Source: Pseudomonas alcaliphila JAB1
GTDB taxonomy: Bacteria > Pseudomonadota > Gammaproteobacteria > Pseudomonadales > Pseudomonadaceae
NCBI RefSeq assembly: GCF_001941865.1
Contig: NZ_CP016162.1
Span: forward strand, 930,001-994,000
Direction: 5' to 3'
Length of the DNA stretch: 64,000 nt
Positions 1-7,808 of this stretch are shown in pieces. The translations under genes and the position numbers were made by a program. The notes beneath the pieces were generated by a model that ran no database searches, was not told where the DNA came from, and saw only the letters and a list, made by a program, of their open reading frames with translations. Numbering within the stretch: position 1 is the first letter of the stretch; each line of letters opens with the position of its first letter.

Positions 1-1056
1 GAACATATTCAGCTGTCGCTGGCGGCCTATTTCGTCGGCATCGCCATTGGCCAGCTGTTCTACGGACCGTTGGCGGATCGTTTCGGTCGCCGCGTGCCAC
101 TGCTGGTAGGGGTCGCATTGTTCACCGTGGCATCGCTGGCTTGTGCCCTGGCGCCGAACCTGGAATGGCTGGTGACGGCACGCTTCGTCCAGGCCCTCGG
201 CGGCTGCGCCGGGATGGTGATCACCCGTGCGGTGGTGCGCGACCTGTGCGATCCACTGGCTTCGGCCAAGGTGTTCTCGCAGCTGGTGCTGGTGATGGGC
301 CTGGCGCCGATTCTCGCGCCTCTGGGGGGCGGGCTGCTGCTGGGCACCCTGGGCTGGCCGTGGATCTTCCATAGCCTGGCGATTTTCTCCGGCCTGTGCC
401 TGCTGGCCGTGCTGTTGTGGTTGCCGGAGACCCGTCCGCAGCATCTGCAGCCGGCGCCGCTGAGTGGCGCCTTCGGCCAGTACCGCGCTTTGCTGGGTAA
501 TGCGCCGTTCATGGGCTACAGCCTGGCCGGTGGTGTGGCGATGGCCGGCATGTTCGCCTACATCGCCGGCTCGCCCTTCGTGTTCATCGAGTTGTACGGT
601 GTGCCGGCCGAGCATTATGGCTGGCTGTTCGGCAGCAACGCGGCAGGCTTCGTGATCATGGCGCAGGTCAATGCGCGTCTGGTGCTGCGCGGCGGCCCGG
701 CGCTGTGGCTGCGGCGCATGGTGCTGGTGTACCTGGCCAGCGGCCTGTGCCTGCTGGCGTTGGCGCTGTGGCAACCGGCGCAGCTGTGGCCGCTGCTGAT
801 TCCGTTGTTCATCTGCGTCGCCAGCCTCGGTTGCGTGCTGCCCAACGCCACGGCTTGCGCCATGGCCGGGCAGGGCCGGCACGCCGGCAGCGCTTCCGGG
901 CTGCTGGGTAGCATGCAGTTCAGCGTGGCGGCCAGCGCTTCGGCGCTGGTGGCCTTCCTGCACGATGGTTCGGCCATGCCCATGGCGCTGGTGATCGCCC
1001 TGTGCGGCGCTGCCGCCTGCGGCTTCGCCTGGTGGAGCAAGCGTTTCGTGGTGTGA
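1..1056 (+). CDS. Bcr/CflA-family MFS multidrug exporter (5' end outside window)
   Basis: Inner-membrane proton-driven efflux transporter of the major facilitator superfamily, 12-helix drug-exporter type. The reading frame is open from base 1, so the start lies upstream and roughly the first 50 residues are missing. The first visible residues contain GQLFYGPLADRFGRR, the loop 2-3 signature of Bcr/CflA exporters. They are followed by alternating hydrophobic helices and a second motif in TM4-5 (TRAVVRDL). The C-terminus ends in a short basic tail (WWSKRFVV). It converges on the metallopeptidase gene with only a 9-base gap. Family assignment is firm; the substrate (bicyclomycin, chloramphenicol, sulfonamide or other) cannot be read from sequence. 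Confidence 0.88.
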   Translation, partial: EHIQLSLAAYFVGIAIGQLFYGPLADRFGRRVPLLVGVALFTVASLACALAPNLEWLVTARFVQALGGCAGMVITRAVVRDLCDPLASAKVFSQLVLVMGLAPILAPLGGGLLLGTLGWPWIFHSLAIFSGLCLLAVLLWLPETRPQHLQPAPLSGAFGQYRALLGNAPFMGYSLAGGVAMAGMFAYIAGSPFVFIELYGVPAEHYGWLFGSNAAGFVIMAQVNARLVLRGGPALWLRRMVLVYLASGLCLLALALWQPAQLWPLLIPLFICVASLGCVLPNATACAMAGQGRHAGSASGLLGSMQFSVAASASALVAFLHDGSAMPMALVIALCGAAACGFAWWSKRFVV

Positions 1057-1065
1057 GCCGGCGGG

Positions 1066-1926
1066 TTACAGTCGTGCGACCTTGAAGGTATCGCAACGCC
1101 CCGGCTGACCACTCTCGAAACCGGTGCTGAACCAGCGTACGCGCTGCTGCGAGGTGCCATGGGTGAAGGCGTCCGGCACCACCTGACCGCGCGACTGCTT
1201 CTGCAGGCGGTCATCACCGATGGCGCTGGCCGCGTTGAGGGCTTCTTCCAGGTCGCCGGCCTCCAGCCAGTCATGCCGGCGTTGCGCGTGATGCGCCCAG
1301 ACTCCGGCCAGGCAGTCGGCCTGCAGTTCCTGGCGTACCAGCAGGCCACCGTCGCCCTCGACCCGCTCGCCGCGCTGGCGCGCCGCGTTGACCTTGGCCG
1401 ATACGCCCAGCAGGGTCTGTACGTGATGGCCGACTTCATGGGCGATCACATAGGCCTGGGCGAAGTCGCCGGCAGCGGAGAAGCGTTGCTCCATCTCACG
1501 GAAAAACGCCATGTCCAGATACACGCGCTGATCACCGGGGCAGTAGAAGGGGCCAACTGCCGAGCTGGCGAAACCGCAGGCGGAATTGACGCCGCCGGAG
1601 AACAGCACCAGTTGCGGATCGCGATACTGCTGGCCAGCCTGCTGGAACAGCTCGCGCCAGGTGTCTTCGGTATCGCCGAGGATGGCGCGGACGAACTCGC
1701 TCTGCTCGTCGTTCGCCGCTGGCGCGCTCTGCGTCTGGGTAACCTGCGGCTGGGTGGCCTGGCCGGCGATCTGACCGAGAATCTGCAGCGGGTCCTGGCC
1801 CATCAGCAGGCCGACGATGACGATCACCGCCACCCCGCCGAGGCTCAGGCCGCCACCGAGGCGCCTGCCGGAACGGCCGCGCGCATCCACCACGTTGTCA
1901 CTGCGTCTACCGCGTTGCCAGCGCAT
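1066..1926 (-). CDS. ypfJ: YpfJ-type neutral zinc metallopeptidase
   Basis: A 286-residue predicted membrane-anchored peptidase. An arginine-rich cytoplasmic N-terminus (RWQRGRRSDNVVDARGRSGRR) is followed by one transmembrane helix at about residues 28-45 (LSLGGVAVIVIVGLLMG), so the catalytic part should face the periplasm. The zinc motif HEVGHH lies in AYVIAHEVGHHVQTLLG, with a downstream ELQADCLAGVWAHH segment that normally supplies the third ligand. The conserved opening block (CGFASSAVGPFYCPGDQRVYLD) is typical of the KPN_02809/YpfJ family. Length matches the family. Physiological substrate is unknown. Confidence 0.9.
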   Translation of the reverse strand: MRWQRGRRSDNVVDARGRSGRRLGGGLSLGGVAVIVIVGLLMGQDPLQILGQIAGQATQPQVTQTQSAPAANDEQSEFVRAILGDTEDTWRELFQQAGQQYRDPQLVLFSGGVNSACGFASSAVGPFYCPGDQRVYLDMAFFREMEQRFSAAGDFAQAYVIAHEVGHHVQTLLGVSAKVNAARQRGERVEGDGGLLVRQELQADCLAGVWAHHAQRRHDWLEAGDLEEALNAASAIGDDRLQKQSRGQVVPDAFTHGTSQQRVRWFSTGFESGQPGRCDTFKVARL

Positions 1927-1979
1927 GGCGGCACTCCCTGGTTGCTGATCGCTGCAGTGTAGCTGCGCCCGTGCCCGAC

Positions 1980-2414
1980 TCAGTTGCCCGGGTAGTCACT
2001 GAGCAACTGATCCTTGCGCTCGCGATCCAGGCCGATGACCTGATAGGCATCGACACGGTCGCCATACTCCATACCAGGCGAGCCCACGGGCATGCCGGGT
2101 ACGGCAGCGCCGATCAGATCCACGCGCTCACGCAGTTTGAGAATGTCGGCGGCCGGTACATGGCCCTCGACGAACTTGCCGTCGATCACGCCGGTGTGAC
2201 AGGAAGCCAGGCGCGGCGGCACGCCCAGTCGCTGCTTGAGCGCACTCATGTCGGCCTCGACATGGTCGTTGACGGTAAAGCCATTGTCCTGCAGATGGCT
2301 GATCCAGGCTTTGCAGCAACCGCAATTGGCATCGCGGTGCACATCGATGGTCAGTGGCTCGCTGGCGTGGGCCAGGCTGGTGAACAGGCAGAGGGCGAGC
2401 AGGGAACGACGCAT
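1980..2414 (-). CDS. DUF411 putative periplasmic metal-binding protein
   Basis: A 144-residue secreted protein. The N-terminus MRRSLLALCLFTSLAHASEP is a standard Sec signal peptide with an AHA-S cleavage region. The mature part starts with DVHRDANCGCCKAW, whose Cys-x-Cys-Cys cluster is the hallmark of DUF411. A further conserved block is LASCHTGVIDGKFVEGHVPAADI. DUF411 proteins are often found with copper-resistance genes and are thought to bind metal, but no copper operon is visible here. The start is the ATG before the signal peptide. Function beyond metal binding is inference. Confidence 0.85.
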   Translation of the reverse strand: MRRSLLALCLFTSLAHASEPLTIDVHRDANCGCCKAWISHLQDNGFTVNDHVEADMSALKQRLGVPPRLASCHTGVIDGKFVEGHVPAADILKLRERVDLIGAAVPGMPVGSPGMEYGDRVDAYQVIGLDRERKDQLLSDYPGN

Positions 2415-2543
2415 GGCAAGGCTCCAGATAATCGAGCGCTCAGCATAGCGCCGGCATGACGACTGCCCAAGCCATTGCGACTATGCGTCGCGACCAGTGG
2501 CGGCCTATGCTGGCGGCAGCCACTCATTGCCTGGAACCCGCCC

Positions 2544-2927
2544 ATGCTGTTCGCCCGAATCGTCCTGTCGATCCAGATCACTGCCTTGCTCGTGTTGGGG
2601 CTGGCCTACTTCATACGGCCCGAGGAAATGGCCAGCTTCAGCGGCGCGTTGCTGATGGGCAATGCGGCGGTGACCGAAGTGCGGGCCTATTATGGCGGGC
2701 TGCAACTGGGCCTGGCGGCTTACCTGGCGATGGCGCTGCTGCGTATGGATTTGCTGCGCCCAGCGCTGCTTTTGCTGGTGCTGCTGTACAGCGTGCTGGC
2801 GCTGGCGCGCATTGCCGGGCTGTGGCTTGACGGCGGCGCACAGCAGACCTTCAACCTCTACGCACTGCTGCTCGAAGTGGTGTCGGCCGGGCTGGCCTGG
2901 TGGGCGTTGCGCGGCTTGTCACGCTGA
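2544..2927 (+). CDS. Small four-helix membrane protein, DUF4345-like
   Basis: A 127-residue integral membrane protein. From MLFARIVLSIQITALLVLGLAYF there are about four hydrophobic helices with short polar loops. The second and third blocks (SFSGALLMGNAAVTEVRAYYGGLQLGLAAYL) resemble DUF4345/YphA-like proteins with a conserved Arg-x-Tyr-Tyr-Gly-Gly. An in-frame extension upstream to 2475 reads as non-hydrophobic, so the ATG at 2544 is preferred. It is divergent from the DUF411 gene. No enzymatic motif is visible, and the family assignment is from pattern recognition only. Confidence 0.7.
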   Translation: MLFARIVLSIQITALLVLGLAYFIRPEEMASFSGALLMGNAAVTEVRAYYGGLQLGLAAYLAMALLRMDLLRPALLLLVLLYSVLALARIAGLWLDGGAQQTFNLYALLLEVVSAGLAWWALRGLSR

Positions 2928-2973
2928 GCCGAGCAGGCAAACCGCGGATTGCATCCGGGCTGCGAGGGGCGGT

Positions 2974-4062
2974 TCAGCGCCGCTCCAGCAGCACACCCGC
3001 TTCCATATGGTGGGTGTAGGGGAACTGGTCGAACAGCGCGCTGCGCGTCACCTTGTGAGTATCGTTGAGCTGGGCGATGTTGGCGGCCAGGGTCTCCGGG
3101 TTGCAGGAGATATAGAGGATGCGCTCGAAACGGCGAGTCAGCTCGCAGGTGTCCGGGTCCATGCCGGCGCGCGGCGGGTCGACGAAGACGCTGCCGAACT
3201 CATAGCTCTTGAGATCGACACCGGCCAGGCGGCGGAACGGGCGCACCTCATTCAGCGCCTGGGTCAGCTCTTCGGCGGACAGACGCACCAGCTCGACGTT
3301 GTCCACATCGTTGTCAGCCAGGTTGGCCAGGGCGGCGTTCACTGAGGTCTTGCTGATTTCGGTGGCCAGCACGCGGCGCACGCGGGTGGCCAGCGGCAGG
3401 GTGAAGTTGCCGTTGCCGCAGTACAGTTCCAGCAGGTCGTCGTCGCGCTCGCCGAGTACGTCGTAGGCCCAACCCAGCATCTTCTCGCAGACCCGGCCGT
3501 TGGGCTGAGTGAAGGCGCCTTCCGGCTGGCGATAGCGGAAACTGCGTCCGGCCACGCTCAGTTCTTCTTCCACGTAATCGCGGCCGATCACCAGGCGTTG
3601 GCCGCGGGAGCGACCGACCAGGCTGACATTCAGCTCGGCGGCCAGCTTTTCCGCCTCGGCTTGCCAGGCCTCGTCCAGCGGGCGGTGGTAGGCCAGGGTG
3701 ATCAGCGCATCGCCGGCCAGGGTGGTGAGAAATTCCACCTGGAACAGTTTGAACGACAGCGCTTCGCTGGCCTGCCAGGCGGCGCGCAGGCGCGGCATCA
3801 GTTCGTTGATGCGCAGGCTGGCAATGGGAAAGTCGTCGAGCAGGATCGGCGTGTGTTTGTCGCCCGGCGCGAACATCGCGTAGTGGCGCTGGCCGTCTTC
3901 ACGCCACAGGCGGAACTCGGCGCGCATGCGGTAGTGCTCGCGCGGCGAGTCGAACACCGCAGGCTCCGGCGCGGCGAAGGGCGCCAGCAGTTCGACCAGG
4001 CGGGCCTTCTTCTCGGCGAGTTGGGCGTCGTAGGTGGCGGGGTCGAATGCGGGGCGGCTCAT
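2974..4062 (-). CDS. trmA: tRNA (uracil-54-C5)-methyltransferase TrmA
   Basis: Makes ribothymidine at position 54 of the T-loop of tRNAs using S-adenosylmethionine; in E. coli TrmA also methylates tmRNA. The 362-residue length matches the family. Visible motifs: the SAM-binding segment [16 protein letters not shown], the [10 protein letters not shown] block, the nucleophilic cysteine in [11 protein letters not shown], and the C-terminal [12 protein letters not shown] with the general-base Glu. The N-terminus lacks a TRAM domain, separating TrmA from RlmD/RlmC. The start ATG follows GAGTGACCG. It is a single-gene unit between a membrane-protein gene and a repeat-filled gap. Confidence 0.95.
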   Translation of the reverse strand: MSRPAFDPATYDAQLAEKKARLVELLAPFAAPEPAVFDSPREHYRMRAEFRLWREDGQRHYAMFAPGDKHTPILLDDFPIASLRINELMPRLRAAWQASEALSFKLFQVEFLTTLAGDALITLAYHRPLDEAWQAEAEKLAAELNVSLVGRSRGQRLVIGRDYVEEELSVAGRSFRYRQPEGAFTQPNGRVCEKMLGWAYDVLGERDDDLLELYCGNGNFTLPLATRVRRVLATEISKTSVNAALANLADNDVDNVELVRLSAEELTQALNEVRPFRRLAGVDLKSYEFGSVFVDPPRAGMDPDTCELTRRFERILYISCNPETLAANIAQLNDTHKVTRSALFDQFPYTHHMEAGVLLERR

Positions 4063-4171
4063 CGGTCACTCATGGGGCAGGAAAACGGGGCGCCATTGTA
4101 GCGATTCCGTTGCCGGCGTGCCGTTGTCGTCGATCATTGGTGGCGCTGGACGCAGAGCGTCCCGGGGGAGG

Positions 4172-4196
4172 CGTTCCCACGCGGAGCGTGGGAACG
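4172..4196. repeat. Perfect palindromic repeat CGTTCCCACGC-GGA-GCGTGGGAACG
   Basis: Eleven-base arms (4172-4182 and 4186-4196) are perfectly inverted around a GGA loop. This looks like a dispersed Pseudomonas repeat unit. It is the only copy I see in the window. Confidence 0.8.
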
Positions 4197-4214
4197 ATCA
4201 TGACTAGCGCCGAC

Positions 4215-4249
4215 GGTGGGCTGAAGCGGAACGCCGCCCGGCCCAGCCT
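4215..4249. repeat. Copy of the GTGGGCTRAAGCGGA...GCCCGGCCCA repeat
   Basis: Shares its sequence with 6534-6567 and 21031-21064: GGTGGGCTGAAGCGG, then an AACGCCGCCCGGCCCA arm. The outer arms (GGTGGGC/GCCC) pair imperfectly. The same family supplies the IS110 insertion site at 6566. Confidence 0.75.
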
Positions 4250-4297
4250 GCGCAGAGTATCCAGGGCGCGGCGTAGGACGTACTTGCGAAGCGGCCG

Positions 4298-4320
4298 CGT
4301 AGGGTGGGCTTCAGCCCACC
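4298..4320. repeat. Repeat terminus CGTAGGGTGGGC...GCCCACC
   Basis: A palindrome GGTGGGC-TTCA-GCCCACC preceded by CGTAG. Read on the minus strand it ends CCCACCCTACG, an 11-of-12 match to the target predicted for the IS110 bridge RNA at 6570-6765. The same string occurs at 20960. Confidence 0.8.
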
Positions 4321-4389
4321 GATAACACTTCAGAACAGAGCCAGCGCAGCGTAGGGCGTACTCGCGAAGCGGTACGCCGTCAGGGTTGA

Positions 4390-5682
4390 TCAGGCGAAGT
4401 AGGCCAACTTGACCACGAACAGGGCCGAGAGCACCCACATCGCCGGGTTCAGTTCGCGCCAGCGGCCGGCCAGTACCTTGACCGCGGTCCAGGCGATAAA
4501 GCCGAAAGCGATGCCGTTGGCGATGGAGAAAGTCAGCGGCATGGCCAGTGCGGCGACCACCACCGGGGCGGCGACGGTCAGGTCGTCCCAGTCGATCTGC
4601 GCCAGGCTGCTCATCATCAGCACGGCGACGAACAGCAGCGCAGGCGCGGTGGCATAGGCCGGTACGGCGCCAGCCAGTGGAGCGAAGAACAGGGCCAGGA
4701 GGAACAGCGCGGCGACCACGCAGGCAGTCAGGCCGGTACGCCCGCCGGTACTGATGCCGGCAGCGGATTCGATGTAGCTGGTGGTGGTGCTGGTGCCCAG
4801 CGCGGCGCCGGCCATGGTCGCGGTGCTGTCGGCCATCAGCGCGCGGCCCAGGCGCGGCATCTTGCCGTCCTTGTCCAACAGGTCGGCCTTTTGTGCCACG
4901 CCGACCAGGGTGCCGGAGGTGTCGAACAGGTCGACGAAGAGGAAGGCGAAGATCACGCTGATCAGGCCGATATCCAGCGCGCCGGCAATATCCAACTGCA
5001 GCAGGGTCGGCATCAGCGACGGTGGCATCGACACCACGCCCTGCAGCTCGGACAGGCCGAGGACAATGGACAGGCCGGTGACCAGCAGGATGCCGATCAT
5101 CACCGCGCCGGTGACCTTGCGATAGGCCAGCGCGGCGATGACGAAGAAGCCCAGGCAGGCCAGCAGCGCGCCGCCCTTGCTCATGTCGCCGAGGCCGACC
5201 AGGGTGGCCGGATGATCGACCACGATGCCGGCGTTCTTCAGTGCGATGATCGCCAGGAACAGGCCGATGCCGGCGGCGATACCGGCGCGCAGGGCCAGCG
5301 GGATGCTGTTGATGATCCACTCGCGGATCTTGAAGATCGACAGCAGGAAGAAGATCGCGCCGGAGAGGAACACCGCGCCCAGAGCGGTTTGCCAGCTGTA
5401 GCCCATGGTCATCACCACGGTGTAGGTGAAGAAGGCGTTTAGGCCCATGCCGGGCGCCAGAGCGATCGGGTAGTTGGCCAGCAGGCCCATGATCAACGAG
5501 CCGATGGCGCCAGCCAGGCAGGTGGCGACGAACACCGCGCCGTGGTCCATGCCAGTCTTGGCCAGCATTTCCGGGTTGACGAAGAGAATGTAGGCCATGG
5601 TCAGGAAGGTGGTGATCCCGGCCAGTACCTCGGTGCGCACCGTGGTGTTATGGGCTTTGAGTTGGAACAGTCTTTCCAGCAT
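4390..5682 (-). CDS. NCS2-family purine permease (AzgA/adenine-guanine-hypoxanthine type)
   Basis: A 430-residue, 12-14 helix inner-membrane proton symporter for nucleobases. Family signatures: the N-terminal EVLAGITTFLTMAYILFVNPEML, the APGMGLNAFFTY segment of TM3, and FLFVDLFDTSGTLVGV plus SYIESAAGISTGGRTGLT, which are the substrate-binding regions of the COG2252 subfamily. These motifs argue for purines rather than uracil or xanthine. The frame is open further upstream to 5775, but ATG 5682 has an ideal Shine-Dalgarno (GGGGAGCCACC) and starts at the conserved MLERLFQL. It is divergent from the DJ-1 gene. Exact base preference is not determinable. Confidence 0.9.
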   Translation of the reverse strand: MLERLFQLKAHNTTVRTEVLAGITTFLTMAYILFVNPEMLAKTGMDHGAVFVATCLAGAIGSLIMGLLANYPIALAPGMGLNAFFTYTVVMTMGYSWQTALGAVFLSGAIFFLLSIFKIREWIINSIPLALRAGIAAGIGLFLAIIALKNAGIVVDHPATLVGLGDMSKGGALLACLGFFVIAALAYRKVTGAVMIGILLVTGLSIVLGLSELQGVVSMPPSLMPTLLQLDIAGALDIGLISVIFAFLFVDLFDTSGTLVGVAQKADLLDKDGKMPRLGRALMADSTATMAGAALGTSTTTSYIESAAGISTGGRTGLTACVVAALFLLALFFAPLAGAVPAYATAPALLFVAVLMMSSLAQIDWDDLTVAAPVVVAALAMPLTFSIANGIAFGFIAWTAVKVLAGRWRELNPAMWVLSALFVVKLAYFA

Positions 5683-5881
5683 GGTGGCTCCCCGAGGCGC
5701 GAGCGCGCCGAAATTGATCTGCGCAAAGCAAAGCACATCCGTCCATGCGGGCCGGAAAATTGCTCGATCTGGCAAAAGCCGCGCATCATACCAGCAAGGT
5801 TTTGCCGGGTGAATTTAAGGTCTGTCGTGTCTTTTTATGACCAGGTGGACAGTTTCATTTTCTGTCTGAAGGAGTGGTGAG

Positions 5882-6433
5882 ATGAGCAAGCGAGCACTGA
5901 TTGCAGTCGCCGATGGTGTCGAAGATCTCGAATGCGTGACGCTGATCGATGTGCTGCGCCGCGCCGATATCGAGGTACTGGTAGCGAGTATCGAAGAGCG
6001 CAGGATGATCACCTGCGCCCGCGGTACGCGTCTGACTGCCGACGCCATGCTGGTGGACGTGCTGGCGCAGGACTTCGATCTGATCGTCCTGCCCGGTGGC
6101 ATGCCGGGTGCACAGCATCTGGCTGACTTCGAACCGCTGGCTGAGCGCGTACGCAAGCAGGCCAAGGCGGGCGAGCTGTTCGCCGCGATCTGCGCTGCGC
6201 CCGCGTTGGCCTTGCAGAGCTACGGGGTGCTCAGGCAGCGGCGCATGACCTGCTATCCGGCGTTCAGTGATCGACTGAGCGGTTGCACCTTCGTCGATGA
6301 GGCGGTGGTGGTCGATGGCAACTGCATCACCAGTCAGGGCCCGGGAACGGCATTGGCGTTTGCCCTGACGCTGGTGGAGCAGCTGGTCGGGCGCGGCACG
6401 CGCACCGAGGTGGCCAAGGCAATGCTGGTGTAG
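5882..6433 (+). CDS. yajL: DJ-1/PfpI family protein, YajL-like
   Basis: A 183-residue class I glutamine-amidotransferase-like fold protein of the DJ-1/ThiJ/YajL group, implicated in protection from oxidative and carbonyl stress. Motifs: the Glu of DGVEDLE, the LPGGMPG oxyanion loop and the nucleophile-elbow cysteine in AAICAAPALAL. YajL also has a conserved PGT near the end, seen here in SQGPGTALAF. A Shine-Dalgarno GGAGTGGTGAG precedes the ATG. It is alone in its transcription unit and followed by a palindromic repeat. The proposed deglycase activity of this family is disputed, so the biochemical role is left open. Confidence 0.88.
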   Translation: MSKRALIAVADGVEDLECVTLIDVLRRADIEVLVASIEERRMITCARGTRLTADAMLVDVLAQDFDLIVLPGGMPGAQHLADFEPLAERVRKQAKAGELFAAICAAPALALQSYGVLRQRRMTCYPAFSDRLSGCTFVDEAVVVDGNCITSQGPGTALAFALTLVEQLVGRGTRTEVAKAMLV

Positions 6434-6452
6434 AGGGCGCGGCCCTGAATCT

Positions 6453-6513
6453 GTAGCCCGGATGAAATCCGGGGCGCTGGCGATCATGTTCCCCGGATTG
6501 CATCCGGGCTACG
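6453..6513. repeat. REP palindrome pair GTAGCCCGGATG...CATCCGGGCTAC
   Basis: Two inverted copies of a Pseudomonas REP unit (arms GTAGCCCGGATG and CATCCGGGCTAC, inner arms ATCCGGGG/CCCCGGAT) form a long hairpin 3' of the DJ-1 gene. The same REP occurs at 12243-12306 and 24209-24262. Confidence 0.88.
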
Positions 6514-6533
6514 CAAAGCACCGTCCAAGACTC

Positions 6534-6567
6534 GTGGGCTAAAGCGGATCGCCGCCCGACCCACCCT
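6534..6567. repeat. Repeat unit interrupted by the IS110 element
   Basis: GTGGGCTAAAGCGGATCGCC then GCCCGACCCACCCT is nearly identical to 21031-21064. The element begins at the CT that ends this unit. Rejoining the two flanks across a CT core gives ACCCACCCTACGAG, ending like the repeat termini at 4298, 13320 and 20960. Confidence 0.8.
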
Positions 6568-6569
6568 TG

Positions 6570-6765
6570 TATCTCGACCACAGCCTTTCAGTGAGGCTAT
6601 GGTTCCCGACTGATCATCGGGGGAGAGAGTACAAGCCGCACCCACCCTTAAGCTTCGAGCTTGCTCCGTAGATTGCGCTGTACTCCTCCGCACTCATCCA
6701 TAAGTCCGAACGGTATCCAGGGCCTCGAGCTCGCATCGACAAGGTTGGACGGATGCAGTGGCGAT
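6570..6765 (+). ncRNA. Predicted IS110 bridge RNA with target- and donor-binding loops
   Basis: Seen directly: a 5' hairpin (6578-6602, stem CCACAGCCT/AGGCTATGG, one mismatch); a second small hairpin CCCGA/TCGGG (6606-6622 area); a loop closed by GAGTACA (6627-6633) and TGTACTC (6679-6685) with an inner AAGCT/AGCTT hairpin; and a second loop closed by CACTCATCC (6691-6699) and GGATG-C-AGTG (6751-6760). The first loop contains ACCCACCCT (6640-6648), identical to the left flank, and CGTAG (6667-6671), complementary to the right junction CTACG. The second loop contains ACGGTATC (6710-6717), identical to the element's right end, and ACAAG (6739-6743), complementary to its left end CTTGT. This is the guide layout published for IS621-type bridge RNAs. 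RNA ends are estimates. Confidence 0.75.
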
Positions 6766-6793
6766 CATTGGAGTTCGTTGAGGAGAAAGCGAC

Positions 6794-7768
6794 ATGACAG
6801 CTGTTGTCGGCATCGACATTGCCAAACAAACATTCGACATCGCGACCCTGCAAAGCAACGGCAAGTACCGCACGAAGGCCAAATTGCCGAACGATCTCAA
6901 AGGGTTTGAGACGCTACAGCAGTGGTTGCTCAAGCACGCAGAGCCCCAGGCCTGGATCGTGATGGAGGCCACGGGTATCTATCACGAAGCGCTGGCCGAG
7001 TGGCTGTTCAAGCAAGGTTACCGCGTCTGTGTGCTCAACCCGGCCCAGCCGGCCTTCTATGCCCGTAGCCAGTTGCAGCGAGTGAAGACGGACAAGGTCG
7101 ATGCCAAGCTGCTGGCCGACTATGGCAGTAGGCATCTGGCTGAGCTGCGCAGCTGGCAGCCAGAGGCTCCTGAGATTCGTCGTTTAAGAGCTCTGGTGCA
7201 CCGTTTGAAAGATATTCAGGAGCTGGAGCAGATCGAGCGCAATCGCTTGGAGAGCACCCAGGAAAGCAAGGTCAGAGTCTCGATTCAATCGGTTCTCGAT
7301 CATTTGAAAAAGCAGACCGATGAAACATTGAAAGCGATCAAGCAGCTCTTCGATGACAACGATGACCTGCGTGGCAAGCGAGACCTGCTGACCAGCATCG
7401 ACGGTATCGCCGACAGAACCGCTGCGCTGTTGCTGGCTGAGTTGGGCGATATTCAACGCTTCAACAGCAGCAAAGCGGTCACCGCTTTTTCCGGCCTCAA
7501 CCCCAGGTTGCAGGAGTCGGGTAAGCACAAGGGACATGTGCGAATTTCGCGCATGGGTCCAGCCCGTTTGCGTGCAGGTCTTTATATGCCAGCCGTCTCG
7601 TCCCTGACTCACAACCAGGCCATTCGAGAAATGGGCGAACGTATGAAAGCCAAGGGCAAAGCCGGCAAGCAGATCGCCTGCGCGGCTATGCGTAAGCTGC
7701 TGTGTATCGCTTATGGTGTGCTGAAATCTGGTCGGCCTTTTGATCCAGCACTTGCTATTGCGAGGTGA
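6794..7768 (+). CDS. IS110-family transposase (RNA-guided DEDD recombinase)
   Basis: A 324-residue transposase. The N-terminal RuvC-like DEDD domain shows D8 (VVGIDIAK), E58 (IVMEATG), and D100/D103 (KTDKVDAKLLADY). A coiled-coil region (about 125-190, rich in Glu/Lys/Gln) links to the C-terminal Tnp_20 domain. That domain contains LTSIDGIADRTAALLLAELGD, and AFSGLNPRLQESGKHKGH with Ser242, the likely serine nucleophile by analogy with IS621. The ATG is preceded by GAGGAG with 8-base spacing. No frameshift or stop interrupts it. It excises and inserts the element by recombination at a dinucleotide core, guided by the upstream RNA (established for relatives, inferred here). Confidence 0.95.
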   Translation: MTAVVGIDIAKQTFDIATLQSNGKYRTKAKLPNDLKGFETLQQWLLKHAEPQAWIVMEATGIYHEALAEWLFKQGYRVCVLNPAQPAFYARSQLQRVKTDKVDAKLLADYGSRHLAELRSWQPEAPEIRRLRALVHRLKDIQELEQIERNRLESTQESKVRVSIQSVLDHLKKQTDETLKAIKQLFDDNDDLRGKRDLLTSIDGIADRTAALLLAELGDIQRFNSSKAVTAFSGLNPRLQESGKHKGHVRISRMGPARLRAGLYMPAVSSLTHNQAIREMGERMKAKGKAGKQIACAAMRKLLCIAYGVLKSGRPFDPALAIAR

Positions 7769-7808
7769 GCTTCAAGACGGTATCTACGAGCTGAAGCGCC
7801 CGCACGGG

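Larger units (their letters stand above)
4063..4389. other. Gene-free interval of 327 bases filled with palindromic repeats
   Basis: Between trmA and the permease, whose 3' end lies at 4390, no plausible coding frame exists. The interval holds three repeat units listed separately (4172-4196, 4215-4249, 4298-4320) and is otherwise featureless. It probably contains the trmA promoter near 4063-4110, but I cannot point to convincing -35/-10 boxes. Confidence 0.7.
6566..7785 (+). mobile_element. IS110-family insertion sequence (about 1.2 kb, intact)
   Basis: The boundaries are inferred from three facts. The left flank is a known repeat ending ...ACCCACCCT. A CT dinucleotide occurs at both junctions (6566-6567 and 7784-7785). 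The right flank ACGAG restores the usual repeat terminus. The element has no terminal inverted repeats and no long target duplication, as usual for this family. It has a long 5' non-coding end (about 226 bases) and a very short 3' end (15 bases after the stop). That asymmetry is characteristic of the IS110 subgroup rather than IS1111. The transposase is uninterrupted, so the element could be active. Confidence 0.85.

Noticed and set aside
4172..4320. Repeat cluster considered as a CRISPR array
   Set aside because: The units are different palindromes with irregular spacing, no equal-length spacers and no cas genes nearby.
4070..5320. A minus-strand frame in another phase across the purine permease and the repeat-rich gap
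   Set aside because: Arg/Gly/Pro-rich shadow of the permease; the true frame has the NCS2 signatures.
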